From: Chloroflexota bacterium
GTDB lineage: Bacteria > Chloroflexota > Dormibacteria > Dormibacterales > Dormibacteraceae
Length of the DNA: 64,000 nt
Assembly: GCA_005880695.1 (NCBI GenBank)
Contig: VBGR01000045.1
Location: forward strand, 1 to 64,000
Direction: 5' to 3'
Made by a program: the position numbers and the translations under genes. The notes under the pieces are model-generated. The model made no database searches. It was not told the DNA's origin and worked only from the letters and a program-made list of their open reading frames with translations. Positions 16,778-25,551 of the stretch are shown in pieces (position 1 is the stretch's first letter; each line of letters starts with the position of its first letter).

Positions 16778-17701
16778 ATGACGCTGAAAAACCTGCGGCC
16801 ACTTGTGGTGGCCCTTGGCACGCTCGCGATCGTTGCGGCGTGCGGCGGCGGCGGCGGCGGCGGCGGCGGCACGACGGCGAAGGAGACACTGACCATCGGC
16901 GGGTTCAACTTCTCCGAGAGCAGCATCCTGGCGGACATGTACGGCCAGGCGCTGAAGGCGAAAGGCTACACGATCGCCTACAAGCTCAATCTGGGCAGCC
17001 GCGAAGTGGTGGCTCCCGCGTTGAAAACCGGCCAGGTGGACCTCTATCCCGGATACGCCGCCACCGAGCTCGAATTCTTCAACAACAAGAAGGGGGAAGC
17101 CGGCGGCGACCCTCAGGCGAACGTCACCAAGCTCAATACCTATTTGTCTGCGTTCGGCGCGGAGGCGCTCACTCCATCGCCGGCCAGCGACGAGAACGCC
17201 TTTGCCGTCACCAAAGCGCTCGCCACCAAGGACAACCTGGTCAAGATCTCGGACCTCAAGCCCGTCGCGAGCCAACTGGTGCTGGGCGGTCCGCCAGAAT
17301 GCCCAACCCGGCCGTACTGCGAGCTGGGCTTGAAAAGCGTCTACGGCCTCACTTTCAAGGACTTCAAGTCGCTCGACGCCGGGGGCTCGCTGACAAAGGG
17401 CGCGCTTGAGAAGGGAGACATCGACGTGGGCCTGGTGTTCTCCTCTGACGGCGCCGTGGCGGCCAAGAACTTCGTTGTTCTGCAAGACGACAAGCAGCTG
17501 GAAGCGGCGGACAACATCGTGCCCCTGATCCGCACGAACAAGGCCAACAGCGAGGTGACGAGCCTCCTCAACAGCATCGACGCCAAGCTCACGCTCGTGG
17601 ACCTGACGGCGATGAACAAGAGCGCCGACATCGACAAGGAAGACCCAGCCACTCTTGCCACCAACTGGCTCAAGCAGCACGGATTCAGCGCCACTACATA
17701 G
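16778..17701 (+). CDS. opuCC: Osmoprotectant-binding lipoprotein of the OpuC-type system
   Basis: A 307-residue substrate-binding protein. The lipoprotein signal ends in LAIVAACGG, so Cys22 would be lipidated and the protein tethered outside the membrane. Fold pattern TLTIGGFNFSESSILADMYG then GQVDLYPGYAATELEFF matches the OpuAC/ProX-like family binding quaternary ammonium compounds. ATG 16778 is preceded by GGAGG at good spacing. Directly after the lipidated Cys is a run of nine glycines encoded by a near-pure GGC repeat, a flexible tether that may vary in length. Confidence 0.88.
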   Translation: MTLKNLRPLVVALGTLAIVAACGGGGGGGGGTTAKETLTIGGFNFSESSILADMYGQALKAKGYTIAYKLNLGSREVVAPALKTGQVDLYPGYAATELEFFNNKKGEAGGDPQANVTKLNTYLSAFGAEALTPSPASDENAFAVTKALATKDNLVKISDLKPVASQLVLGGPPECPTRPYCELGLKSVYGLTFKDFKSLDAGGSLTKGALEKGDIDVGLVFSSDGAVAAKNFVVLQDDKQLEAADNIVPLIRTNKANSEVTSLLNSIDAKLTLVDLTAMNKSADIDKEDPATLATNWLKQHGFSATT

Positions 17702-17723
17702 CACCCAGAGTTACCTCGACCTG

Positions 17724-18317
17724 GTGGATTGGCGCCGCCGGGTCGGGGACCTCTATCGATTGCGGGGTCCCGGCGCGCTGGAGGAGTTCCGGCGCGGCCG
17801 GGACCGCCTCTTTCGCGAGCATCCCCAGTCACCGATTCCGCAGGACGAACGGGAGACCTTCGGCGGGCTCCGCTACTTCTCGCCAGATCCTGCCTACCGG
17901 TTGCGCTGCCGGCTGGAACCCTCCGACGGCAGCCAACTTGTTGTCGACACCGGCGGCGACGACGGCGTCATCCGCTACCGGCGGGCCGGCCAGCTCCGCT
18001 TTCAGGTGCAGGGCCGGGACTGCCGCCTGACCGTCTTCTCGATCGCCGCCTACGCCGGCGGCCTCTTTCTGCCCTTCGCCGACACCACCTCAGGCCAGGA
18101 GACCTACGGCGCCGGCCGCTACCTCTTCGACACGGTCAAGAACACGGACGGGTTGGCGCTGGAGCTCGAGGCCGGGTCGAACGAGGTGACCATCGACTTC
18201 AACTACGCCTATAACCCGTCCTGCGCGTACAGCCCGCTCTGGGCCTGCCCGCTGGCTCCTCCCGAGAACCGGCTCCCGGTGGCCGTGCGAGCCGGCGAGC
18301 TCACCTACCCGACGTAG
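17724..18317 (+). CDS. DUF1684 domain protein
   Basis: Matches DUF1684 by WRRRVGDLYRLR at the N-terminus and the highly conserved end TYGAGRYLFDTV, DFNYAYNPSCAYSPLWACPLAPPENRLPV. Function unknown in the family; two conserved cysteines and a buried aromatic core suggest a small ligand-binding or redox role, which is inference. GTG 17724 is the only usual start after the preceding gene's stop; the family similarity begins at about that point, possibly three or four residues earlier. Confidence 0.78.
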   Translation: MDWRRRVGDLYRLRGPGALEEFRRGRDRLFREHPQSPIPQDERETFGGLRYFSPDPAYRLRCRLEPSDGSQLVVDTGGDDGVIRYRRAGQLRFQVQGRDCRLTVFSIAAYAGGLFLPFADTTSGQETYGAGRYLFDTVKNTDGLALELEAGSNEVTIDFNYAYNPSCAYSPLWACPLAPPENRLPVAVRAGELTYPT

Positions 18318-18318
18318 C

Positions 18319-18324
18319 TAAGGT
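18319..18324 (+). promoter_or_regulatory. Putative -10 box (TAAGGT) for leaderless EVE-domain mRNA
   Basis: TAAGGT ends 8 nt before GTG 18333; no Shine-Dalgarno lies between. Confidence 0.42.
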
Positions 18325-18332
18325 ATTGACCC

Positions 18333-18920
18333 GTGGATGAGGTGGCGCCGGCGGAAGCCCTGGAGCGGCCGGCCCGTGCAACCGGACGCAGCCGGCGCAA
18401 GCGCGGCGGAAAGGCGTCCGGCCGGAGCGCGCAGTACTGGATGGTCGTCAGCTCACCTGACAATTTCAAGCGGACGCGCGACCACGGCTTCAGCATCCAG
18501 GGCATCAAGAGCCGCCACAAACGGCGGGTCGAGAGCATGCAGCCCGGCGATCGCCTTCTCTACTACGTGACCGGCCGGATGGCGTTCGCGGCGACGGTCA
18601 CCGTGACCTCGCCGATGTACGAGGACCACACGGTGATCTGGCGGACCGACCGCCGCGAAGAGGACTACCCGTGGCGGTTCCACATTCGGGCCGACAGTGT
18701 GCTGGAGGAGCCCGAGTGGGTGCTCGCGCGGGAGATCGCTTACCGGCTTGACTACGTCCGGAAGTGGCCGCCCGAGCACTGGACGCTTGCCTTCCAGGGC
18801 CACCTCCACCAGCTGCCGAAGAACGACTTCAAGATGTTGGAGGACGAGATCCTGCGGCTGCAGAAGAGCCGCCGGCCGGCTGCCGATCACGAGCCCGCGG
18901 CGGTTGACGGTCCGAGCTGA
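18333..18920 (+). CDS. EVE-domain protein
   Basis: A basic 34-residue leader (RRKRGGK) is followed by an EVE domain: YWMVVSSPDNFKRTRDHGFSIQGIKSRHKRRVESMQPGDRLLYYVTG, then FAATVTVTSPMYED and WPPEHWTLAFQGHLHQLPKNDF. EVE domains belong to the PUA-like fold and are known or proposed to bind modified nucleobases in DNA or RNA. The next gene, a queuosine-phosphate glycosylase, starts inside this one, and a DNA glycosylase follows, so a role with modified bases fits the context. The basic N-terminus could add nucleic-acid affinity. Confidence 0.85.
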   Translation: MDEVAPAEALERPARATGRSRRKRGGKASGRSAQYWMVVSSPDNFKRTRDHGFSIQGIKSRHKRRVESMQPGDRLLYYVTGRMAFAATVTVTSPMYEDHTVIWRTDRREEDYPWRFHIRADSVLEEPEWVLAREIAYRLDYVRKWPPEHWTLAFQGHLHQLPKNDFKMLEDEILRLQKSRRPAADHEPAAVDGPS

Positions 18921-19746
18921 CCCGCTCGGCGTCCGGGCACTCAGCGCGCGAACCTTGGAGCACGGAAGCCACGTCCAGGTCGGCTCCCTGAAGGATGCAT
19001 TCGAGGCGATCCGCGACCTTCCCGTCCCGGCCTGGGACCGGCGCCGCCACTACACGGGCGAGCGAATCGTCGAGTACCTCTTCGTGCTGGACACGATCAA
19101 CTTCTCCTTCTGGGGCTCCGGCCGCGGCTACTGGCAGCTGGCCGAGGCGCTGCGGGATGCATTTGCCCGGGGCGAGCCGCTCTGGGAGCCGGAGCAGCTC
19201 AGTTCGATGACCGCCAGGCGACTGCGCGAACTGGTCGGGGACTTCCCGCTCCTGGAAGAGCGCGCCGCGGCGCTGCGCGAGCTTGGCGGTCTCGGCACGG
19301 GGGCCTTCCAGGTCTCACCCAGCGCAGTCGAACTGGCTCGCGATCTCGCCGGGCGGCTACCCTCCTACGCCGACCCGTTTCTCAAGCGGGCCCAGATCCT
19401 GCCGGCCGACCTCTGGGGCGCCGGAGCCGCCCAGTTTCCCGACCTGGCCGAGCTGACCTGCTTCGCGGATTACAAGCTCCCGCAAGCGCTGCGCCATCTG
19501 AACGCGCTGCAGTACTCGGGCGAGTTGTCAAGAAAAATCGACAACTGGGTCGAGCTGCCCGCCGGCTCCGAAGAGGAGACCGAGATCCGAGCCGCGACCG
19601 TCGTGGCCGTGGACCGGCTGCGTGACCTGCTCGAGGAGGCGGGCCGGCCGCTGCTGGCGATCGAGGTCGACTGGATCCTCTGGTCGTATGCGCAGGGCCT
19701 CTTTCCGGTCCGGCCTTATCACCGGGTCCGGACGGTGTTCTACTGA
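18904..19746 (+). CDS. Queuosine 5'-phosphate N-glycosylase/hydrolase (Qng1, DUF2419)
   Basis: About 280 residues matching the DUF2419 queuosine-salvage family: DPLGVRALSA at the start, RIVEYLFVLDTINFSFWG, FADYKLPQALRHLNALQYS, and the C-terminal EVDWILWSYAQ. The eukaryotic protein releases queuine from queuosine 5'-phosphate so that TGT can reuse it. TTG 18904 overlaps the end of the EVE gene and gives the family-typical N-terminus; later starts would truncate it. A TGT gene is in the window at 10558, so salvaged base has an acceptor enzyme. The family is patchy in bacteria. Biochemistry is inferred from the family. Confidence 0.85.
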   Translation: MTVRADPLGVRALSARTLEHGSHVQVGSLKDAFEAIRDLPVPAWDRRRHYTGERIVEYLFVLDTINFSFWGSGRGYWQLAEALRDAFARGEPLWEPEQLSSMTARRLRELVGDFPLLEERAAALRELGGLGTGAFQVSPSAVELARDLAGRLPSYADPFLKRAQILPADLWGAGAAQFPDLAELTCFADYKLPQALRHLNALQYSGELSRKIDNWVELPAGSEEETEIRAATVVAVDRLRDLLEEAGRPLLAIEVDWILWSYAQGLFPVRPYHRVRTVFY

Positions 19747-19748
19747 GC

Positions 19749-20357
19749 ATGAAAGAGGCATCCGATCTCGTAGCCCGAGTCGATCCTGCGTTCAAGCGGG
19801 TGATCGACGCGGTCGGCCCCTACAACCCGCGGCCGCCGCAAGCGGACTACTTCAACGCCCTTGCCGCGTCCATCGTGTTCCAGCAGCTGGCGGGCCGCGC
19901 GGCCCGCGCGATCCACGGCCGCTTCCTCGCGCTGTACGACGGTCATGCGTCCGCCGAGGCCATCTTGAAAACACCCCTGGAAGACCTCCGAGCGGTGGGG
20001 CTGAGCGGCTCGAAGGCGGCCTCCATTGTCGACCTGGCGATGAAGACGTCCGACGGCACCGTGCCCCTGGACCGCATCGAAGAGCTCGCCGACGACGAGG
20101 TCGTGAAGCACTTGGTCGCGGTTCGTGGCATCGGCCGCTGGACGGCCGAGATGTTCATGATCTTCCAGCTCGGCCGGCTCGACGTCTGGCCGGTCGACGA
20201 CTTTGCGGTCCGCAAGGGCTACGCGGTCATCCACGGCTTGATCGAGTCGCCCCTGCCGAAAGCGCTGGAGCAGCTGGGCGATATCTACCGGCCGTATCGA
20301 ACCGTCGCCGCCTGGTACTGCTGGCGGGCGACCGACACGGTCCTGCCCGAGGTCTGA
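19749..20357 (+). CDS. DNA-3-methyladenine glycosylase II, AlkA-like (HhH-GPD)
   Basis: A 202-residue helix-hairpin-helix glycosylase: SIVFQQLAGRAARAIHGRF, hairpin LVAVRGIGRWTAEMFMIF and catalytic aspartate in DVWPVDDFAVRKG. It lacks the extra N-terminal domain of E. coli AlkA, as in short archaeal and Gram-positive enzymes. It would excise alkylated bases to start base-excision repair. It begins two bases after the Qng1 stop, so the EVE, Qng1 and AlkA genes are one operon. A second, unrelated alkyl-base glycosylase (MPG type) is at 51830. Confidence 0.88.
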   Translation: MKEASDLVARVDPAFKRVIDAVGPYNPRPPQADYFNALAASIVFQQLAGRAARAIHGRFLALYDGHASAEAILKTPLEDLRAVGLSGSKAASIVDLAMKTSDGTVPLDRIEELADDEVVKHLVAVRGIGRWTAEMFMIFQLGRLDVWPVDDFAVRKGYAVIHGLIESPLPKALEQLGDIYRPYRTVAAWYCWRATDTVLPEV

Positions 20358-20387
20358 TTCGGCTCGAATGGAGCCGTGTCCGAGAGT

Positions 20388-20393
20388 TAGGAT
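20388..20393 (+). promoter_or_regulatory. Putative -10 box (TAGGAT) for leaderless coiled-coil mRNA
   Basis: TAGGAT ends 7 nt before GTG 20401, which is why that start is preferred over the upstream ATG 20368. Confidence 0.4.
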
Positions 20394-20400
20394 CGGTGAC

Positions 20401-20819
20401 GTGGCCCGTCCGTCTCGCCCTGAATCCCCCGGCAAGCGTCGTCGAACCGCGGGCGAGCGGGACCGCGTCGCCGACGAACGCGACTCCGTCGCCGACGAAC
20501 GCGAGCGCGTCGCTGACGAGCGCGAGAGCAATTCAAACGACCGGGAGGTCCGCCTGGATCGGAAAGAGAGCCAGTTGGTGGCGCGAGAAGCGCGACTGGA
20601 CCAGCGCTCACAAACTCTTCATGAGGCTCTGCCGGAAATCCTGCAGCGGGAGCAGGAGGCGATCGACCGCAGCCAGGAACGCCTCCAGCGCTCGGAGGAG
20701 CGTTTGCGCCGTGCGCAAGAGGCCTTGGACCGATCTCGCGCGCTCCTGAACCGGGACGCGGCCAGCATCCGGCGGGAGCTGGACGACTCCGCGAGACCTG
20801 CCCGAAGGCTAACCCGCTC

Positions 20820-20829
<10 letters not shown>
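20401..20829 (+). CDS. Heptad-repeat coiled-coil protein
   Basis: About 142 residues, almost wholly predicted coiled coil and very rich in Arg, Glu and Asp. Three near-perfect seven-residue repeats (ERDRVAD, ERDSVAD, ERERVAD) pass into looser heptads (REVRLDR, REARLDQ, QERLQRS) across residues 25-125. No membrane segment, signal or enzyme domain. Such repeats are found in actinobacterial-type GAF/sensor and scaffold proteins, but there is no partner domain here, so function is unknown. Converges on and overlaps the glutamate dehydrogenase 3' end by ten bases. Confidence 0.65.
20461..20523 (+). repeat. Three 21-bp tandem repeats in the coiled-coil gene
   Basis: Units 20461-20481, 20482-20502 and 20503-20523 encode seven-residue repeats of the DxVADER type. 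Perfect 7-codon period, so copy-number changes would keep the coiled coil in register. Confidence 0.75.
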
Positions 20830-22085
<1,256 letters not shown>

Positions 22086-22098
22086 GGTCCGCGGTCCA

Positions 22099-23606
22099 CT
22101 ACATCAACACCGACGAGCGAGGGTACTCCGCCTCCGGGTCGGTGAGGACGTTGACGCAGGCGGGCACGCCCGCCTTGAACGCGCGCTCCAGCGCCGGCCG
22201 GATCTGCTCCGGGCGCTCGACGAGCTCGCCGTGGCCGCCCAGCGCCTCCACGACCTTGTCGTAGCGGGTGCCGGGTCGGAGATCGGCGGCGATGGCGGTG
22301 CCGAGCATCTGACGCATAGGGTGCTTCTCGGTCGCCCAGATCCCGTTGTTGCCGATGACGCAGACGATGGGCGCCTGCTGCCGCACCAGCGTGTCGAACT
22401 CCATCCCCGAGAAGCCGAAGGCGCCGTCGCCGGAGAGCAGGAGGACCTGGCGGTCCGGGTGGGCAAGCTTGGCGGCAAGCGCGTAGCCGGGTCCTGACCC
22501 GAGGCAGCCGAAAGGCCCCGGGTCGATGAACTGGCCAGGGCCGGGGCGTTCGATCATCCGGCCGGCGAAGGAGACGAAGTCGCCGCCGTCGCCCACGACG
22601 ATCGCGTCCCGGTCCAGGAATCGATCAAGCTCGGCGATGAGGCGGGCCGGGTGGATGGGCACAGCGTCCGACTCGGCCAGAGCCCGGTCCCGCTCGCGGG
22701 AGCTCTTCTCCTTTTCCGCCAGCCTCTCCAGCCAGCCCGACCGCCGGCCGGCGCCGGCGCCGTCGCCGCTCTCGGCCAGCGCCGCTAGCGACGTGGCGAT
22801 ATCGCCGTAGAGGGCGGCCGCGCCCGGACGGTGCTTGCGAAAGTCGTCGCAGTCGACATAGATGATCTGCGCGTCGTCTCGCATGACCGGCGGCTGGCCA
22901 AAGTTGAGGCGGAAGTCGAGCGGCACGCCCACGACGACGACCAGGTCCGCCTCGCCAAGCCCGACCGAGCGGGAGCGCGAGCGGAAGCTCGGGTGATCGG
23001 GCGGCAGGCATCCCCTGCCGAGGCCGTTCAGGTAGACGGGCACGCCCGTCCTCTCGGCGAAGGCGCGGAGCTGTTCCTCGGCGGCTCAGGCAAGTCGGCC
23101 GCCGCCAGGAAGGTGTCGAAGGGAACGTCGAAGAACACCGGCCCGGTCCGCGCGGTGAGCGCTGTCTGCAGCGAGTCGATCACGAGCGCGTAGGCCTCCT
23201 CCGCCGACTTCAAAGTAGAGGCGCGTTTGCTGAGCGTGGTCACCACCGGCACGTGGTCGATCTCCTGCAGCGAACCCATGCCCCAGCGGGCTTCCGGCGC
23301 CCGGCCGCCGATCACCAGCAGCGGGCTGTCGTTGGAGTGGGCCGCCGCGATCGCCGAGAGCGCATTGGTGACGCCGGGTCCCGCGGTGACGGAGGCGACG
23401 CCGCACTGCCGGGTCACCTTCGACCAGCCCTCAGCGGCAAAGGTGGCGGTCTGCTCATGACGGGTGTCGACGATCCGGATCCCGTGTTCTTCAGCCCCCA
23501 GCAGGAGTGGCCAGATGTGGCCGCCGTTCAAGGTGAAGAGATGGCTCACGCCGGCGCTTTTCAGGGCAAGCGTGATCAGCTCGCCGGAGCTACCGGATTC
23601 GGCCAT
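22099..23606 (-). pseudogene. Thiamine-diphosphate enzyme (acetolactate synthase-like), internal deletion and frameshift
   Basis: Two fragments in different frames. 23606 down to about 23095 encodes the N-terminal Pyr domain (GVSHLFTLNGGHIWPLL, catalytic Glu in DTRHEQTATFAAEG, GPGVTNALSAI). From about 23085 to 22099 comes the rest of the middle domain and the PP domain (PVYLNGLGRGCLPPDHP, ThDP motif GDGAFGFSGMEFD with NNGIWA). The two meet around 23070-23095, where LAAADLPEPP switches to AEEQLRAFAERTG. Compared with the usual roughly 545 residues, about 40 residues at the start of the middle domain are missing. Whether this is a true lesion or an assembly error is open. As read, it cannot make an intact enzyme. 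Confidence 0.8.
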
Positions 23607-23633
23607 CCCTACAACTGTCGCAAATGGGACGCG

Positions 23634-24455
23634 CTAGTCGCGGCGCGCCGCCCAGGGCATGTGAGGCGTGTTGAAGGCGATCCCGACCTCGCCGCGGGAG
23701 TCGACGACGATGATGCCGCCGGTTCCATCCACGCGCCGCGTCAGGCGAGCGATCGCTGCTTCCGCGGCGGTTTCGGCGAAGCCGCCGGCTGCAAGCTCGT
23801 CGACCACCTCCTTGCAAAGCGCCAGGCGCAGGTACCCCTCACCGCGGCCGGTCCCGGCGGCCGCGCCGCCGCGATCGTCGGCGTAGAAGCCGGCGCCCGG
23901 GATTGGGCTGTCACCGACCCGCCCCGGCAGCTTGCCCGTATAGCCGCCGGTCGAGACAGCGACCGCGAAGCGGCCGTCAGCGTCGCGAGCGACCGCTCCG
24001 ACAGTGTCCACGCGCTTCCACTCCTCCAGCTGACCCCGCCGGCGCTCCGTCTCGAAGATCGCCGGGTCGGCGAGCTCGACGCCTTTCGCGCGGGCGAACT
24101 CCGCTGCACCGTCGGCCACCAGGAGGACGTGGCGGCCGTCTTCCATGACAGCCCGAGCCAGGTCGATCGGGTGGCGCACCAGCGCGCGGATGGCGCCCAC
24201 GCCGCCAACTCGGAGAGTGGTCCCTTCCATCAGCCCGGCATCGTGCTCGATGAAGCCGGCGCTGTTGAAGGTCGCTCCGATGCCGGCGTTGTAAACCGGG
24301 TTGTCCTCCAGCGCCCGGACCGCTGCGACCACCATCTCGAGCGCCGTTTGGTGGCTCCAACCGGCATCGAGGGCACCTTCCAGACCAGCGTCGGCGGTCG
24401 CTCGAACCGGCCCTTCCCAGGGCCCGGCGCCGCCGTGGACGGCGAGTGTTCTCAT
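23634..24455 (-). CDS. Isoaspartyl peptidase/L-asparaginase (Ntn-hydrolase type)
   Basis: A 273-residue plant-type asparaginase: start LAVHGGAGPW, then NAGIGATFNSAG, the autocleavage nucleophile threonine in WKRVDTVGAVARD, then STGGYTGKLPGRVGDSPIPGAGFYADD. The precursor self-cleaves before Thr to give two subunits that hydrolyse beta-aspartyl dipeptides or asparagine. A Pho-box-like sequence lies only five bases upstream of its ATG but points away from it. A protein-isoaspartate methyltransferase, the complementary repair enzyme, is at 46931. Confidence 0.9.
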   Translation of the reverse strand: MRTLAVHGGAGPWEGPVRATADAGLEGALDAGWSHQTALEMVVAAVRALEDNPVYNAGIGATFNSAGFIEHDAGLMEGTTLRVGGVGAIRALVRHPIDLARAVMEDGRHVLLVADGAAEFARAKGVELADPAIFETERRRGQLEEWKRVDTVGAVARDADGRFAVAVSTGGYTGKLPGRVGDSPIPGAGFYADDRGGAAAGTGRGEGYLRLALCKEVVDELAAGGFAETAAEAAIARLTRRVDGTGGIIVVDSRGEVGIAFNTPHMPWAARRD

Positions 24456-24459
24456 GAGG

Positions 24460-24481
24460 TTAGCCCGCCCTTAACTCGGAG
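24460..24481 (+). promoter_or_regulatory. Pho-box-like 11-bp direct repeat
   Basis: TTAGCCCGCCC followed by TTAACTCGGAG. The 12-base core CCCGCCCTTAAC is identical to that in the pstS promoter at 29865-29876. It is oriented toward the plus-strand terminator at 24664. Confidence 0.55.
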
Positions 24482-24664
24482 CCGCCTGCGCTCGACTGGC
24501 CGTCGACCACGTCAAAGGGATACCAGTTCGCTCGTCTTTCGGGTGCAGCTCGACGTCATGACGCGCTACACAGCCGTTTTCTTTCCTCCTCGAGGAGGGA
24601 GGGACCGTTCGTTTCGAGAGCCCGGGGCGCGCAACTACCCCTGCCAGCCCCGGCTCTCTTTTTT
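24482..24664 (+). ncRNA. Candidate Pho-regulated small RNA (intergenic, plus strand)
   Basis: The 241-bp gap between isoaspartyl peptidase and pstA, both on the minus strand, contains no convincing gene. It has a Pho-box-like repeat at one end and a strong intrinsic terminator at the other, both in plus orientation. A CCTCC-TCGA-GGAGG palindrome lies at 24586-24598. A short ATG frame at 24558 runs through the terminator without a ribosome-binding site and is not credited. The transcription start and any -10 box are uncertain; nothing close to TATAAT stands out at the expected distance. Confidence 0.4.
24616..24664 (+). terminator. Strong rho-independent terminator on the plus strand
   Basis: GAGAGCC at 24616-24622 pairs with GGCTCTC at 24652-24658; GGGG/CCCC extends the stem after a one-base bulge. 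Six T follow (24659-24664). No annotated plus-strand gene ends here. On the minus strand there is no T-run, so it does not serve the pst operon. Confidence 0.8.
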
Positions 24665-24696
24665 ATGCCTGGGGGATCGAGATCCCCGCGTGTCAG

Positions 24697-25551
24697 CTAG
24701 AGCTTGCTCGCGAGCGCGATCTGGCGCCGGAATACGAACCGGCTCGTCAGGTTCGTGATCAGTACGAGCACGACCAGCACCAGCGCAGCGCCCCATGCCT
24801 GCTGCTGCGCCTGCGGATAGGGCTGCCTGGCGTAGTTGAAGACGAGGAGAGGCAGCGCGGCCATGGGCTTGCTCGGATCGAGATTCAAGATCTGGTTGCC
24901 GAAGGCTGTAAAGAGGAGCGGCGCCGTCTCGCCGGCCGCCCGCGCGACCGCCAGCAGGGCGCCTGTCACGATGCCGGGAGCCGCGGCCGGCACGATCAGC
25001 TGCAGCGCCACCCGCCAGCGGGCCAGCCCCAGGGCGAGGCCGGCCTCACGCAGGCTGCCCGGGATGAGTTCGATCGCGCCTTCCGTGGTCCGGATCACGA
25101 CCGGCAGCATCAGGACGGCCAGCGCAACGGCGGCCGAGATGCCACTGAAATGGTGAAAAGGGGCCACCAGGAGCGCGTAGGCGAAGAGGCCGATCGCGAT
25201 TGAAGGGGCACCGACCAGGACGTCACTGGCGAGCCGGATGAGGTCGCCCCAGCGGCCGCGACCGTACTCGACGAGGTAGACGCCACTCAGGATCCCGACC
25301 GGGACCGCCAGCAGCGAGGCGAGGCCGACCATGATCACGGTCCCGGCCAGCGCGTGGGCGACGCCACCACCGGGGATCCCGATCGGGCGAAACGAGTTGA
25401 TGAAGAAGTCGACGTTCTCGACTGAGGGCAGTCCTTTCGAAACCGTGTACGCGAGGACCAGGCCGAGCGGGATGAGTGCGGCCAGCGCGGTTCCGTAGAC
25501 GAAGACGCGGGCGAGGCCGTTGCTGACCTGCCGGTAGAGGTTCCGGTTCAA
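24697..25551 (-). CDS. pstA: Phosphate ABC transporter permease PstA
   Basis: About 284 residues with six membrane helices, IPGGGVAHALAGTVIMVGLASLLAVPVGILSG and the EAA-like loop IELIPGSLREAGLALGLARWRVALQLIVPAAAPGIVTG. TTG 25551 overlaps the pstC stop as TTGA and gives MNRNLYRQV. A GGGGAT-CGAG-ATCCCC hairpin ten bases past the stop (24672-24687) could end the operon mRNA weakly. Confidence 0.9.
   Translation of the reverse strand: MNRNLYRQVSNGLARVFVYGTALAALIPLGLVLAYTVSKGLPSVENVDFFINSFRPIGIPGGGVAHALAGTVIMVGLASLLAVPVGILSGVYLVEYGRGRWGDLIRLASDVLVGAPSIAIGLFAYALLVAPFHHFSGISAAVALAVLMLPVVIRTTEGAIELIPGSLREAGLALGLARWRVALQLIVPAAAPGIVTGALLAVARAAGETAPLLFTAFGNQILNLDPSKPMAALPLLVFNYARQPYPQAQQQAWGAALVLVVLVLITNLTSRFVFRRQIALASKL

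Noticed and set aside
24558-24758. Short plus-strand frame MTRYTAVFFPPRGG... inside the candidate small RNA
   Set aside because: No ribosome-binding site, runs through the strong terminator and into pstA antisense.
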